Below are positions 24,059-33,786 of a stretch of DNA of 64,000 nt, piece by piece. A program made the translations under genes and the position numbers. This DNA is from Isoetes taiwanensis (lineage: Eukaryota > Streptophyta > Lycopodiopsida > Isoetales > Isoetaceae), in assembly GCA_021234155.1 (NCBI GenBank), contig JAJEKV010000010.1:22902833-22966832 (forward strand). Reading direction: 5' to 3'. Numbering within the stretch: position 1 is the first letter of the stretch; each line of letters opens with the position of its first letter. The notes beneath the pieces were generated by a model. It had not been told where the DNA came from, did not search any database, and worked only from the letters and a program-made list of their open reading frames with translations.

Positions 24059-25700
24059 TGTGACGCTCCCTAAACATACGGCCTACCGCCGTACACTCGG
24101 CAGGAAATCCCCCGTCCGGCTCAACAACCGCACAGGCCCTCCGTCTATCCCGCACTCTGGAACTCCCGAGGTGCGGGAAGGGGACACGAAGGTGTCTTGC
24201 GCGCCCTTCCCCTATGGGCTCCTATCACAGCGGAAGCATAAACACGTCAGAACTAGCAATACAATACCATATGCTACCTCGAGGGTAGCTCAACCGCATA
24301 TCCAGAGATGCAAAGAACATAATCATATACCGTAAAACATGAGAGCTCCTACCCGTGGCTCCGACACATAGGGTAGTCGACTGACTGGATAGGCCTCAAG
24401 ATAGAGCAGACCGAGTCATAACAATGGCGGGGCTGGCATAAGACAATGGCTAGGGTTGACCACTCCATCCGCCCCTCCTGTGCATACTTTGCAGATGGGC
24501 TAGACCAAGCTGTGGCATGACTCTAACCTTCCGGATACGCAATCCCATGGCATCACCCATCGGGACTACTCCAGGTTGCATCTCCCTGGTCCGATGAGGT
24601 AGGAAGGGTTGCATCTCCCCTTCCCGGGGTCTAGAGGCTCCACGGGCGGCTAGAGAATCGTGGCGACACACGATTCGTAACCGACTGAACCCCCCAAAAC
24701 AAGAGCCAAGCTGACACTTGCAACTCTTGAGAGGCAGGGCGACACCATTGCCCCAGGAGGTGTCGGACCCATGCTCGGCCCACACGAAGTGACCGACCAT
24801 AAGCCTAGCCCACTATGGGATCCCCCGAAGCCCCCACTCGGCAGGGATCCACCCTCCATCTTGCCTCCAGCCCCGTTATGTGGTGCTGAGTCACATCATA
24901 GCCTCCATAGCCCGGTGGGTTCCTATGCACAGGCTGCATATAATAGGAACTAAAGGATCTACACTAGGAGCATACTACATATGGCCCTAGGTCTCTACCC
25001 CCCTTCCCCACACAAGAGGAGCAACATGATCAACCAATATCACATGCATCACATCATGATCAATATCAATCATATGAACATCTTAACCTAAACATACATA
25101 GCTAACTAACAGTTAGGGTTCCTTGATTAGGGTTCAAGATGTTCAACAAAGGATCTAGGGTGGCTCTACTCTAGACACGAATCACTAACCCATCTGGAGT
25201 GCTAACTTCCAGATGAACTAACATGAACTCTACTCAACCTACCTCCTCCAGAAGCGCTTCCTCCCATTCCTGGCATCTCCATGCTCCTAGACGTGGTCCG
25301 AAGGCCTGCTCCCTCTACGATCATACACACCTTCCAGGGGCTGCTGCCCCAGGCTAGGCTATGCCGAACGGTGCTCGAAACGGAGTTTCGGGCACGTGGA
25401 TGAGAGTTCAGGTGCTAGGTCAGGAAAAAGGATCTAGGGTTAGGGTTAGGGCTCATATAGGTGTGGGTCCACATGGGATGCTACGTGGCACCACTAAGAT
25501 GGGGCCGTGTGGCGGTTGCCCACTAGGATAAGGCCATGTGGAAATGGGCCTTATCCTAAGGTTATCTAAGTTAAACAATTAACTTAGATGTGCACCCCTT
25601 GCCACTTATCCAAGGCATACAAGGCTACCTGGGTAGGCTTGTATGGTGACGGGTCCAGGAATATACGTATTTATGGCGTATATTCCCTTGGAACGTCACA
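24059..25700 (-). mobile_element. Gypsy 3' LTR
   Basis: 1,642 bp, ends TGTGACG and CGTCACA. The element's PPT abuts it on the internal side (25,701). On the minus strand CTATATGAG followed by CCCTAACCCTAACCC near 25,435-25,462 looks like a TATA box with a CCCTAA-type start region. Confidence 0.9.
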
Positions 25701-25716
25701 TTCTCCCCCCCTTAGG
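25701..25716 (-). promoter_or_regulatory. Polypurine tract of the gypsy element
   Basis: Minus strand CCTAAGGGGGGGAGAA directly upstream of the 3' LTR, as needed for plus-strand DNA priming. Confidence 0.85.
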
Positions 25717-26505
25717 ACAATGCTGTCCTCAGCATTGCGCTACGGTGACGAGCCTATCTATCCTGCAAAACAACATAAGATCATACACTTAAGTTTAATT
25801 TAAACGATCAGCTTCCTATTAAAGTTAAATGTCAAAATTTAGGCTATATTTGTACTTATACAAAATTATATAGCCTTAACAAGGTTACTTCTTACAATAA
25901 TTCAAAACATTATTATAAGAGTTATTAGGGTTCATAATTTAAATTATGGTTCCCCCCATCTTCTCGTAATGCGCCCCACCTCGAAGCTCCTTCTCACTTG
26001 CCTGCACATGGAGCACATTACGTTAGTTTAATTAATAAATTTGTGGTTTTAGGGGACCACCCCCCTTACCATACCTTGCACTCGATCATGGCCCTTTCGG
26101 ATTTGAGCTTAAGGACCATTTAAGATGATCCCATCATCGCCCATGATCAAGTGCTACCTTGTACTCGGTTACCCGGTGCCGAGTACCCCTAGTGCATCAT
26201 GCCCCAAGGGTTTTAAGCTAGGGAACGTCTCACGATCCCATCATCGCGCATGATCACTTTGACCTTCACCATGACCCCCCTATGGCCAGGTGTGCGACCC
26301 CCACATCGTGGCATAGAGAGCATCCGACCGATGTCCCATCATCGCGCACCATGCCTTTCCTCTCTCTCTCGCATGACCCTATTGGTCATGCGCACCTCTT
26401 GGTGCATGTTGGCCTAGAGAATGCCTTAAAGGCTTATCTCATCATCGCCCACATGTTCCAAGATTCTGGCATATGTATTCCACTAGCTAGAATACATCTG
26501 CCAGC
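25717..26505 (-). other. Gypsy 3' untranslated region with repeated CATCATCGC motif
   Basis: No ORF is seen. A motif CCCATCATCGC(C/G)CATGATCA or a shorter form occurs at about 26,130, 26,238, 26,336 and 26,438, each preceded by purine/T-rich spacers. The first copy is also in the duplicated segment near 21,782. Confidence 0.6.
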
Positions 26506-26509
26506 TAAG

Positions 26510-27300
26510 CTAACCTCCTGGCAAGTCGGGGTCGACCAAGTCAGAGACGACTCGCCCATCAAACTCCTTCATAAACTCTGGGTATTGCTTCTCCAAATCT
26601 TGCTTCAATACCCAAGTTGCGTCTTCCACGGGTAAGTGCTTCCACTTGACCAAATATTGGAGGAACTGAGACCTCCTGGTCTTCTTGAATGACTTATCAA
26701 GAAGTAACTCAGGCACAATTTCCACTTGCTCTTCCATCATTTCCAACAAAGTTGGAGTATCCAAAACCTCCTCAGGGTTAGGATTGTGCCTTTTTAATAA
26801 ACTTACGTGAAAAACCTTGTGAACTTTAAGATGGGCCGGAAGATCCAACTTGTAGGCTTGGGAGCCCACTCTCTCCAAAATCTTGAACGGACCAGCCCAC
26901 CTAGGGGCAAGCTTCTTGCAACTCCCAATCCGAAGCTTAGCTTGCTTGACCTTGATCTTCAACCACACGCTATCGCCTACCTTGAACTCTCTTACGGTCC
27001 TGTGCTTGTCGGCTACACTCTTCTGCCGACTTCTTGCTGCTAGGAGGTAACCCCTCACTTCTTCCACCAACTGCTGCATATCTCCTAGCATCTGCTGGGA
27101 CACTTCAGCCTTTGACACGGGATTGTGCCAAGTGTCCGGGGTTAAGCACTGGTACCCGTAATTTACCATGAAAGGAGACATCTGAGATGACTCCTGTTTG
27201 GCGCTATTGTAGGCGAATTCCACCAAGTGGATATACTCATCCCACTTGGACTGCTTATTCCACACAAAACTTCTAAGCATATGGAGAGCTTCGTCTGAAT
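26510..27300 (-). pseudogene. Gypsy integrase C-terminal region with chromodomain
   Basis: From about 27,300 the minus strand encodes the region after the integrase catalytic core: [30 protein letters not shown], the GPFKILERVG / LPAHLKVHKVFHVSLLKRH SH3-like stretch, and a C-terminal chromodomain (PELLLDKSFKKT, QYLVKWKHLPVEDATWV, then a C-terminal helix LEKQYPEFMKEF). Chromodomains of chromoviruses bind modified histone tails and direct integration. The three aromatic-cage positions look only partly conserved (Tyr and Trp present). It is separated from the core by a deletion near 27,290. Confidence 0.85.
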
Positions 27301-28800
27301 GGTGCTGAAGAGGTCCTGCCAAAAAGCACTCATGAACTTGGAATCTCTATCAGATATTATCTCCCAAGGCATGCCATGGAGCCTAAAAATCTCCTTCACA
27401 AATAGCTTGGCAGTATCTAATGCTGTGTCGGTAGTTCTACAAGGCACAAAATGTGCCATCTTAGATAATTTGTCTACTACGACCATCAATGCATCCTTGC
27501 CTCGAAGAGTCTTGGGAAGTCCCGTGATAAAATCCATACTTACCACTTCCCACTTCGCATTCGGCACTGCTAGAGGTTCCAAAGCTCCTGGAATTCGAAG
27601 CTGCTCCGCTTTGGTTTGCTGACACAACTGGCACTCACGAATATATCTTGCTATCTGCTTCTCCATTCCCGGCCAGAAGTAGCTACTTTGGATCTTGAAG
27701 TAGGTCTTCATAAAACCTGCATGCCCTGCTATTGGGCTGTTGTGTGTGTCATGAAGGATTAGCTTCCTTATACCTGACGATTTGGGCACACACAACTTAT
27801 GCTTATGATACAACAAGTTGCCTTCCTTCTTATAATGCTTGAAGGCTTCTCGTTCCTTATCTGTTCTAGCCTCCCTAGAGAGGCTTTCCCATACCTCCTT
27901 GAAATCACCATCGGATGGTAATGTCTCCTCAATTTTCTTGCCATACCCACTCGAAAGAGTTGATATAGCATTACAATGCGTTCTTGTTTCAAGAGGTCTT
28001 CTAGAAAGAGCGTCGGCGACCACATTCAACTTACCTGGCTTATAAGCAATCTCGAAGTCATACTCTTCTAGGAATTCCATCCACCTCCTTTGCCTTAGAT
28101 TAAGGAGTGGTTGGGTAAAGATGTATTGGAGGCTCTGGTGATCAGTATCTAACTGAAACTTCCTTCCAAGCAAATAGTGCCTCCAAATACGAAGAGCTCT
28201 TACAATAGCTAGAAGCTCCTGATCATGGGTTGGATAGCGCTGTTCGGTGTCGTTCAACTTCTTGGAATCATAAGCTATTACTCTTCCCTCTTGCATAAGG
28301 ACTCCTCCTGTCGCTATCTTACTTGCATCTGTTGCTACTATCTTATCCTTGTCTGGATCTGGCAGAACTAGCACTGGTGCTGTTGTTAAGGCCTCCTTAA
28401 GCTTTTCAAATGAAGCTTGGACATTCTCTAACCAATATGCTCTCCAGTCTTTCACCTTAACACTCTTAGTGAGGTCCGTCAAAGGGGACGCCCACTTAGC
28501 GAAGTCCTTCACGAACTTTCTGTAATAACCTGCCAGACCTAGAAAGCTTCTTACCTCCGCCACATTCTTTGGAGCTGGCCAATCCACTACTGCTTCAATC
28601 TTTGTAGGGTCGGTGGATATTCCTTCTGCCGATATGACATGGCCCAAGTACTCCACTCTTTCAGTAGCAAAGTGGCATTTGGAGAGCTTTCCATACAAAC
28701 GATGCCGCCTCAACTTTTCTAACACCCTTCTCAAATGCTGACTGTGATCTTCAATAGACTTGCTGTAGACTAGAATGTCGTCGAAGAAGACAATGACAAA
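27290..28800 (-). pseudogene. Gypsy pol: end of RT, RNase H, integrase zinc finger and core
   Basis: It begins just after the RT frameshift with the FFDDILVYS catalytic box. It continues through the RT thumb, RNase H ([45 protein letters not shown]), the integrase HHCC zinc finger ([19 protein letters not shown]) and core, with first Asp in [13 protein letters not shown] and second Asp in [14 protein letters not shown]. The reading then jumps from STIQTKLS to sequence of the following block, missing about 20-25 residues that normally contain the catalytic Glu, and the frame changes. This copy is therefore integration-dead. Confidence 0.9.
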
Positions 28801-28801
28801 C

Positions 28802-29450
28802 TCATTCTAGAAAATCCCTGAAGATGTCGTTCATGAGACGCATAAAAGTTGCTGGAGCATTCGACAGTCCAAAGGGCATTACTGTAAACTCAAAGTGACC
28901 ATACCGCGTTCTGAAGGCGGTCTTATGGATATCCTCTTCCTTTATCCTTATTTGGTGGTATCCTGACCTTAAGTCGATTTTAGAGAATACCCTTGCTCCT
29001 TGGAGCTGGTCCATCAAATCATCTGCCCTTGGCAATGCATACTTATTCTTTATCGTCTGCTTATTGAGCTGGCGATAGTCTATGCACATTCTTAAACTGC
29101 CGTCTTTCTTCTTCACGAAGAGTATGGGCGCTCCAAAAGGAGACACACTTGCTCTAATAAAACCAAGCTCGAGCAATTCCTGGAGTTGCTTCTTGAGCTC
29201 AATCAACTCCGGGGTGCTCATCCTGTATGGCGCCTTACTGGTAGGCTTAGCATCTGGTGCTAATGTGATCTCACACTCCACACCCCTATAAGGTGGTAGC
29301 TGCCGGATTTCATCCGGAAATACATCCTTAAATTCCGAAATAAGCCTTGCTACTGGCTTGGGCAACTGCTTCCCCTTTTGGTCGTTTCCATCCTGTTTAT
29401 TAGGCTCAATTGCCTCTAATCTCAAAATGTAATCCACCTTCTATACTCTT
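28802..29450 (-). pseudogene. Gypsy reverse transcriptase, N-terminal part
   Basis: Contains the RT palm motifs [34 protein letters not shown] and [16 protein letters not shown], and ends at RDFLE followed by a stop. One extra base at about 28,802-28,806 puts the FFDD box in the next frame. The RT frame is +1 relative to gag-protease and overlaps its end by about 30-40 nt. Either the family uses frameshifting or this is another mutation. Confidence 0.9.
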
Positions 29451-31172
29451 CCTTAGCTGCTTCAAAGAAATGCACTGCATAGAAGAAGCTGCCTTCTTAC
29501 CTTTCACTATAAATTTGGTGCCGTCCGGTGCTGTCATGGCGACTTCATTGCGGTCGCAGTCGATCATTGCTTTCGCTGGCTTTAGGAACTCCATTCCTAC
29601 TATAAGGTCATGCCTTCCAATTTCCATGACCTCTGCCCCCATCGACCACTTACTTCCACTAAGGTCTATGTCGAATGTGATCCTCCTCCCTTTAGTGTGG
29701 CGAATGGCGCCGTTTGCCATAGCAACTGGCCTTGGCTTAGACTTCAATACCTTGTTCTTCATTAGGGCAGCCAGCCTAGGAGAGGCGAAATTGTGAGAGC
29801 TACCTGTGTCTATCAATACTAGATATGGACTGCTATCTATGATCCCCTCAGCCGCAATGACTGTTGACTGATTTTCAATGTCATCTGACTCAATGTTTGC
29901 ACATATGTGACACTCACCATCTATAAAGTCCTGGGCCTCATGCTGATCGTCGTCCTCATCCGCTTCTGTTGGTGAATCCCAATCCATAAGCTCTGCCAAG
30001 GCTGCATGCATGACGAATGGGCAATCATGTGTTCGGTGCCCTGGTTGGAAGCACCTGAAACATAACTTCTTCTCGATGCACTCCTGTCTCTTCTCCTTCG
30101 TCAGACTGTCTAGGATACGCTTTAGTATACTGCCTCCTGATGCATTCTGCGGCTTATGGTCCCCAAAGGTTTTACCCTGAGCTCTTCCCTGCTGTTGGCC
30201 TCCTGATGGCGTAGCTGCTGATTGCTTACTCTGGTATTGCCCTTGGTACTGCCCTGAAGTTTTTTCCTTGAATGCCGACTGTTTCTCTGCTGGAGTTGAT
30301 GGTGCTTCCTCTAAACTTATAGCTTTGTCTTCGGCCTCTGCGACTGACTTTGGGTTTATTGCTCTAACAAGCCTCTTGATATTGTTGTTCAACCCTTCAA
30401 TGTAAGTTTCGACTGCTTGCCTTTCCGACACTCCGGGAACATGGAGTCTAAGTCGCATAAATTCTTCTGTATACTTCGCTACTGACAATGTACCCTGGTT
30501 CAACCTATAGAACTGCTGGATCTGCCTACTAGTATGTGACCTAGGCACATAATGTCTGCGGAAGGCCTTGCTGAAGGTTTTGAATCTGCAACTGTTCCTT
30601 TTGAGCTTGTTGGACTTGGCATAGCCTTTCCACCAGATTCTCGCTGCTCCTATCAAGTTTGCTGTAGCAACTTTCCCTATATCCTTATCCTTCATGCCAT
30701 AAGAGTTGCCGAACTCTTCCATCTCATCAAGCCAGGCTTCTGCCTCCATACCTGACCTGTCCTTCCCTGAGAACTGACCCAACTTCCTAGTCTTCCACAC
30801 ATTGCTCATAGCACTGTCAACTTTCTTTTGATAATCATCTTCCTTCCTTGCCCTGGCTCTTACCTGTGGAGTATCAGACTCACTTTCTGAGCTAGAACTG
30901 TCTTGACTGTCTGAAGTGTCTGATGAACTGGAGCTAGGTGGTGTTGGACTCCTTCTGTTTCTCCTTTTCCTCTTCCTGTCTCTGGCATTCCCCTGATTGT
31001 CCTGCCCTTCCGGCTGTGGAGCTTCCTCGATGCCTTGCTGAGGTAGCGGTGGAGGTGGTGGTGGAGCAGGTGCATATTCTTGGGCATTCATCAATGGGGT
31101 GGCCCAGTGGATCAGCTGATGCATCTGGGTCCTCATCTGGACGAGCCTTGCATTGATTGCTTCCGGCGTCAT
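29406..31172 (-). CDS. gag: Gypsy Gag-protease polyprotein (588 aa)
   Basis: The start is ATG at 31,172. Residues 1-110 are Pro- and Ser-rich with basic and acidic runs. A Retrotrans_gag-type capsid domain follows (about 120-290: [56 protein letters not shown]). A CCHC zinc knuckle [14 protein letters not shown] is near residue 370, and a retropepsin-type protease has its active site in [13 protein letters not shown] strong splice acceptor (TTAATCCTTGCAG at 31,265) lies 92 nt upstream, so gag may be translated from a spliced RNA. The ORF is open throughout, unlike pol. Confidence 0.9.
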   Translation of the reverse strand: MTPEAINARLVQMRTQMHQLIHWATPLMNAQEYAPAPPPPPPLPQQGIEEAPQPEGQDNQGNARDRKRKRRNRRSPTPPSSSSSDTSDSQDSSSSESESDTPQVRARARKEDDYQKKVDSAMSNVWKTRKLGQFSGKDRSGMEAEAWLDEMEEFGNSYGMKDKDIGKVATANLIGAARIWWKGYAKSNKLKRNSCRFKTFSKAFRRHYVPRSHTSRQIQQFYRLNQGTLSVAKYTEEFMRLRLHVPGVSERQAVETYIEGLNNNIKRLVRAINPKSVAEAEDKAISLEEAPSTPAEKQSAFKEKTSGQYQGQYQSKQSAATPSGGQQQGRAQGKTFGDHKPQNASGGSILKRILDSLTKEKRQECIEKKLCFRCFQPGHRTHDCPFVMHAALAELMDWDSPTEADEDDDQHEAQDFIDGECHICANIESDDIENQSTVIAAEGIIDSSPYLVLIDTGSSHNFASPRLAALMKNKVLKSKPRPVAMANGAIRHTKGRRITFDIDLSGSKWSMGAEVMEIGRHDLIVGMEFLKPAKAMIDCDRNEVAMTAPDGTKFIVKGKKAASSMQCISLKQLRKSIEGGLHFEIRGN

Positions 31173-31264
31173 ATCGTCGTTGTTGTCATCCTGATCACGT
31201 CCGAAAAGGTTCCTGGGTACCCACTGGTGATGTCGGACTTGAGAACCTGAACCTGTGTTCCTTG

Positions 31265-31280
31265 CTGCAAGGATTAATCA
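31265..31280 (-). promoter_or_regulatory. Candidate 3' splice site upstream of gag
   Basis: Minus strand ATTAATCCTTGCAG|CAAGGAAC. A similar CCCCAG|CAAGAACC lies upstream of ORF1 at 34,891. This is consistent with alternative splicing from one leader, not proven. Confidence 0.4.
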
Positions 31281-31492
31281 TCAATGCTTGTTATTAAGTT
31301 ACACAATAGTCATTTTTGCCTACAATTAAATTGTTGTTAGGTACAAAAGAAATCATATGAAAATTCCATTTGTAAGTCAAGATCATGGTAATACATTAAT
31401 TAGTATATAGGGATACATTTAATGAACTACATGATAATACTTAAGAGAGAGTTACAATGTACTTTAATTAAGTTAACAAAACAAATCTTCCA

Positions 31493-33007
31493 TCAACGAT
31501 GTCGCTTGAAGAAGTTCTTGATTTTCTTGAATCTTGTGCCCTTGCCCATGTTCTGCAGGATTCTGGCCGCCGATCCTCCCTCCAATGCTCTTGCCACCTG
31601 TGGTGCTGGTAGTTCTGGTGCAGTTGCTGCCACCACTGACAAGTGCGCATCCCTGAGGTGGCCCCTTGCGAAGTCGAGGGCATGAAGGTCTACGGATCTT
31701 TTGAAGAGAATCACATGGTCCATCCCGAAATCTATCCTGGCGTGGTGTCCAAAGCCTGAGAGTGCTATGAGGAGCGCCATGGATTCTTCACCCCTTGGGC
31801 TGAACTCCTTGTGGAAGACTATCATCTGTCCTTGGCTAAGGGCCGGAAGATAGTACCTGAGTGATTTACCCCTGTGCGGCCCCGTGCCTCCCGTACTCCT
31901 CCTTTGAGCTGCCTCGCCGAACACATCTATTGCGGTAAGATCTTCGTGGTCTCTCCACATGGTTGTTGCGTTCTCCAAATTGATGCTGCTAGATGATTCC
32001 CGCATACTCCTGGAGCGCACTGGTCGGCTGGAGCTTGGGCCTCTTCCCGGCTTGTACAACCTGCTTTGGATTTCCTGAAACTCTTCTTCTGGAATGATGG
32101 GTTCCTGCTGCTGAAACATGTACCTAATCTGTTGATACGCCTGGATGTCCGACATAGTTTCCCCTGCATAGGAGTGTCGCTCGGCTACCTCCCGTGGAAT
32201 CTCTTGGTAGGAGTAGTCGATGAAGTCACTACCCTGCTCTTGTGCCATAAGGCTTAGGAGCTCATCCATCCTGAGGCCCTCCTCTCGACAATAGGGAAGA
32301 CTGAGGATATCGGTGGCGAATATGTACTCCTCGCCGTCGATGATTACCGGGGTGAGGGCCGTGATACCCACGGGTGGCTCGAAATCCCGCCTTAGTGCTT
32401 CCTGTTGTCGAGCTAGACGCCTCTCCATCCTTCTTGCCTCCCTCATCTCCCAACTTGGGTTCTCTTCCTCCTCCTCTTCGTAATCCTGCTCAATCTGCAG
32501 CATAGGTGCTTCTGATGTGGAGCCGTAATGTTCGTATGCCGCAGTCTCGATCTCGTGGATGCTTATCTGTGCTGCCCGAGTGTCGAGAGGTGCCAAATCC
32601 AAAGGTTGAATTGACGGCTCCCCTGGTTGGTTAACTGCCCTATACTGCATGAACAATGCTAAGGCTGCTTGGCTTGAGAGGTACCTATGCCTATGATGCT
32701 TACAGGTCATGTAGTCTGGCATGTTTCTGGTTCTATCCCACAGCTTGTTCTTGCCCCTGGATCCCCCACCTATGGCTTGAGCAAGAGAGTCTAGAGAAAC
32801 CCATTTCCCTCCCCTAGGTGGCAAGCTAACTTCCGAGGGCAGAATTTGCTGATCATATTGGCAAATGATGTCAGTGTAATAGGGAGTTCTGGTCAAGGTG
32901 GCATGAAGATCAAAGAGATGATCGAAGACATGAAAGGCTTGCTCAGCAGGGAGTTCACGGATGTGATTAGAGTCATTGTACCATCTAACAAAGCTTGATG
33001 GCGCCAT
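31493..33007 (-). CDS. Extra ORF2 of the gypsy element, unknown 504-aa protein
   Basis: A full-length ORF from ATG at 33,007 to a stop at 31,493, open despite decay in pol. I recognise no family. Visible parts: an N-terminal segment with WVSLDSLAQAIGGGS and a His-rich CKHHRHRYLSS; an acidic run EEEEEE near residue 180; a basic charged helix (REARRMERRLARQQEALRRD); a Ser/Arg-rich stretch near 330-345; the motif QRRSTGGTGPHRGKS near residue 385, which resembles the histone H3 tail around K9-S10-T11; and a strongly basic C-terminus (GTRFKKIKNFFKRHR). No signal peptide or TM is seen, so it is not an obvious envelope protein. A TATA box lies about 110 bp upstream. It sits between the H3-like ORF and gag on the same strand. 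Confidence 0.75.
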   Translation of the reverse strand: MAPSSFVRWYNDSNHIRELPAEQAFHVFDHLFDLHATLTRTPYYTDIICQYDQQILPSEVSLPPRGGKWVSLDSLAQAIGGGSRGKNKLWDRTRNMPDYMTCKHHRHRYLSSQAALALFMQYRAVNQPGEPSIQPLDLAPLDTRAAQISIHEIETAAYEHYGSTSEAPMLQIEQDYEEEEEENPSWEMREARRMERRLARQQEALRRDFEPPVGITALTPVIIDGEEYIFATDILSLPYCREEGLRMDELLSLMAQEQGSDFIDYSYQEIPREVAERHSYAGETMSDIQAYQQIRYMFQQQEPIIPEEEFQEIQSRLYKPGRGPSSSRPVRSRSMRESSSSINLENATTMWRDHEDLTAIDVFGEAAQRRSTGGTGPHRGKSLRYYLPALSQGQMIVFHKEFSPRGEESMALLIALSGFGHHARIDFGMDHVILFKRSVDLHALDFARGHLRDAHLSVVAATAPELPAPQVARALEGGSAARILQNMGKGTRFKKIKNFFKRHR

Positions 33008-33115
33008 TGAGCAGAAGTGGCTATGAAAAATGGCTAATGGAGATAAGCAAAGGCCTAGGAAATCGCCAAAGGGGCTGAGAGCAACTCTGATGGGGAGAAA
33101 ATGACAAATGAGGGC

Positions 33116-33127
33116 CCTTTTTATAGA
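33116..33127 (-). promoter_or_regulatory. TATA box upstream of gypsy ORF2
   Basis: Minus strand CTATAAAAAGGG at about 33,127-33,116, some 110 bp before the ORF2 ATG. It fits a plant core promoter and suggests a separate internal transcript. Confidence 0.55.
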
Positions 33128-33298
33128 CTAAGGGTGCCTCGGGTTCCGTGCACAAAGGTTCTTGATGGGGAAGACTTCAAATCTATGGCCCTGGGTGTCC
33201 AAATGAGCTACCATGAAGTGCAATTCTAAACAACTCAAAGCAAGAAATACTACATGGCAGTTTGTTGGGTCAAAATTGGTCAATTGGGACAAAATTTG

Positions 33299-33583
33299 GG
33301 CGAAATCGGATGGCGTTGCGATAATTTGCTCTACGTGGTCGGTAGGGAGGCGTGTTTTTCATAACGCCCAATCTCGGTCAATTTAATTTCTATGAGGGGT
33401 TTTTGGGAATTTAAACATCCTAACATGACTTTTCAGCATGATTCTAACCTAACTAGCAACTTTTCTTACTTAAATTGGACACCTATTAATATCAAAATGC
33501 CGAAATCGGGTGGCGTTGCGAGAAATAGCCCTGCGTCGAGGGCGCAGACAGGTTTTTCGCAACGCGACCCGGTTTCGCCAGTT
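33299..33583. repeat. Two diverged hairpin repeats between gypsy ORF1 and ORF2
   Basis: Copies at about 33,302-33,384 and 33,499-33,583 share 'cgaaatcgg[a/g]tggcgttgcga', a variable middle, 'tttttc[a/g]' and 'aacgc'. In the second copy GGCGTTGCGA pairs with TCGCAACGCG to form a stem. The rest of 33,130-33,786 is noncoding. Confidence 0.65.
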
Positions 33584-33786
33584 TGGCGATTTTTTTGACT
33601 AATTAAGCTAGGGTGTCTAACTAATTAATTTTTCTTTCAACATTCCAATTTTAATGGTCAAAACTAAAGTAAAATTTGAGCTACTTGAACACATTTTCAT
33701 ACAAAAATTAAGGTCAGCTTACAACAAAATTTTGTATTTATGGGGAAAAGCTTAATAATTACATTAATTTTAAACAAAACTGCATC

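Larger units (their letters stand above)
17620..26189. repeat. 4.2-4.3 kb tandem duplication (17,620-21,841 and 21,842-26,189)
   Basis: Both copies start GATTACCTCTATCTGCACC and end GGTGCCGAGTACCCC. Each holds the Helitron right part, the TRAPPC1 fragment, two LRR exons, one full gypsy LTR with its target-site base block, the PPT and 490 bp of gypsy 3' internal sequence. The second copy alone continues into the rest of the gypsy element. Copy B also has an internal 102-bp tandem duplication (23,233-23,334 and 23,335-23,436). Differences between copies are clustered small indels and recurrent substitutions, so assembly error must be considered. Confidence 0.85.
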
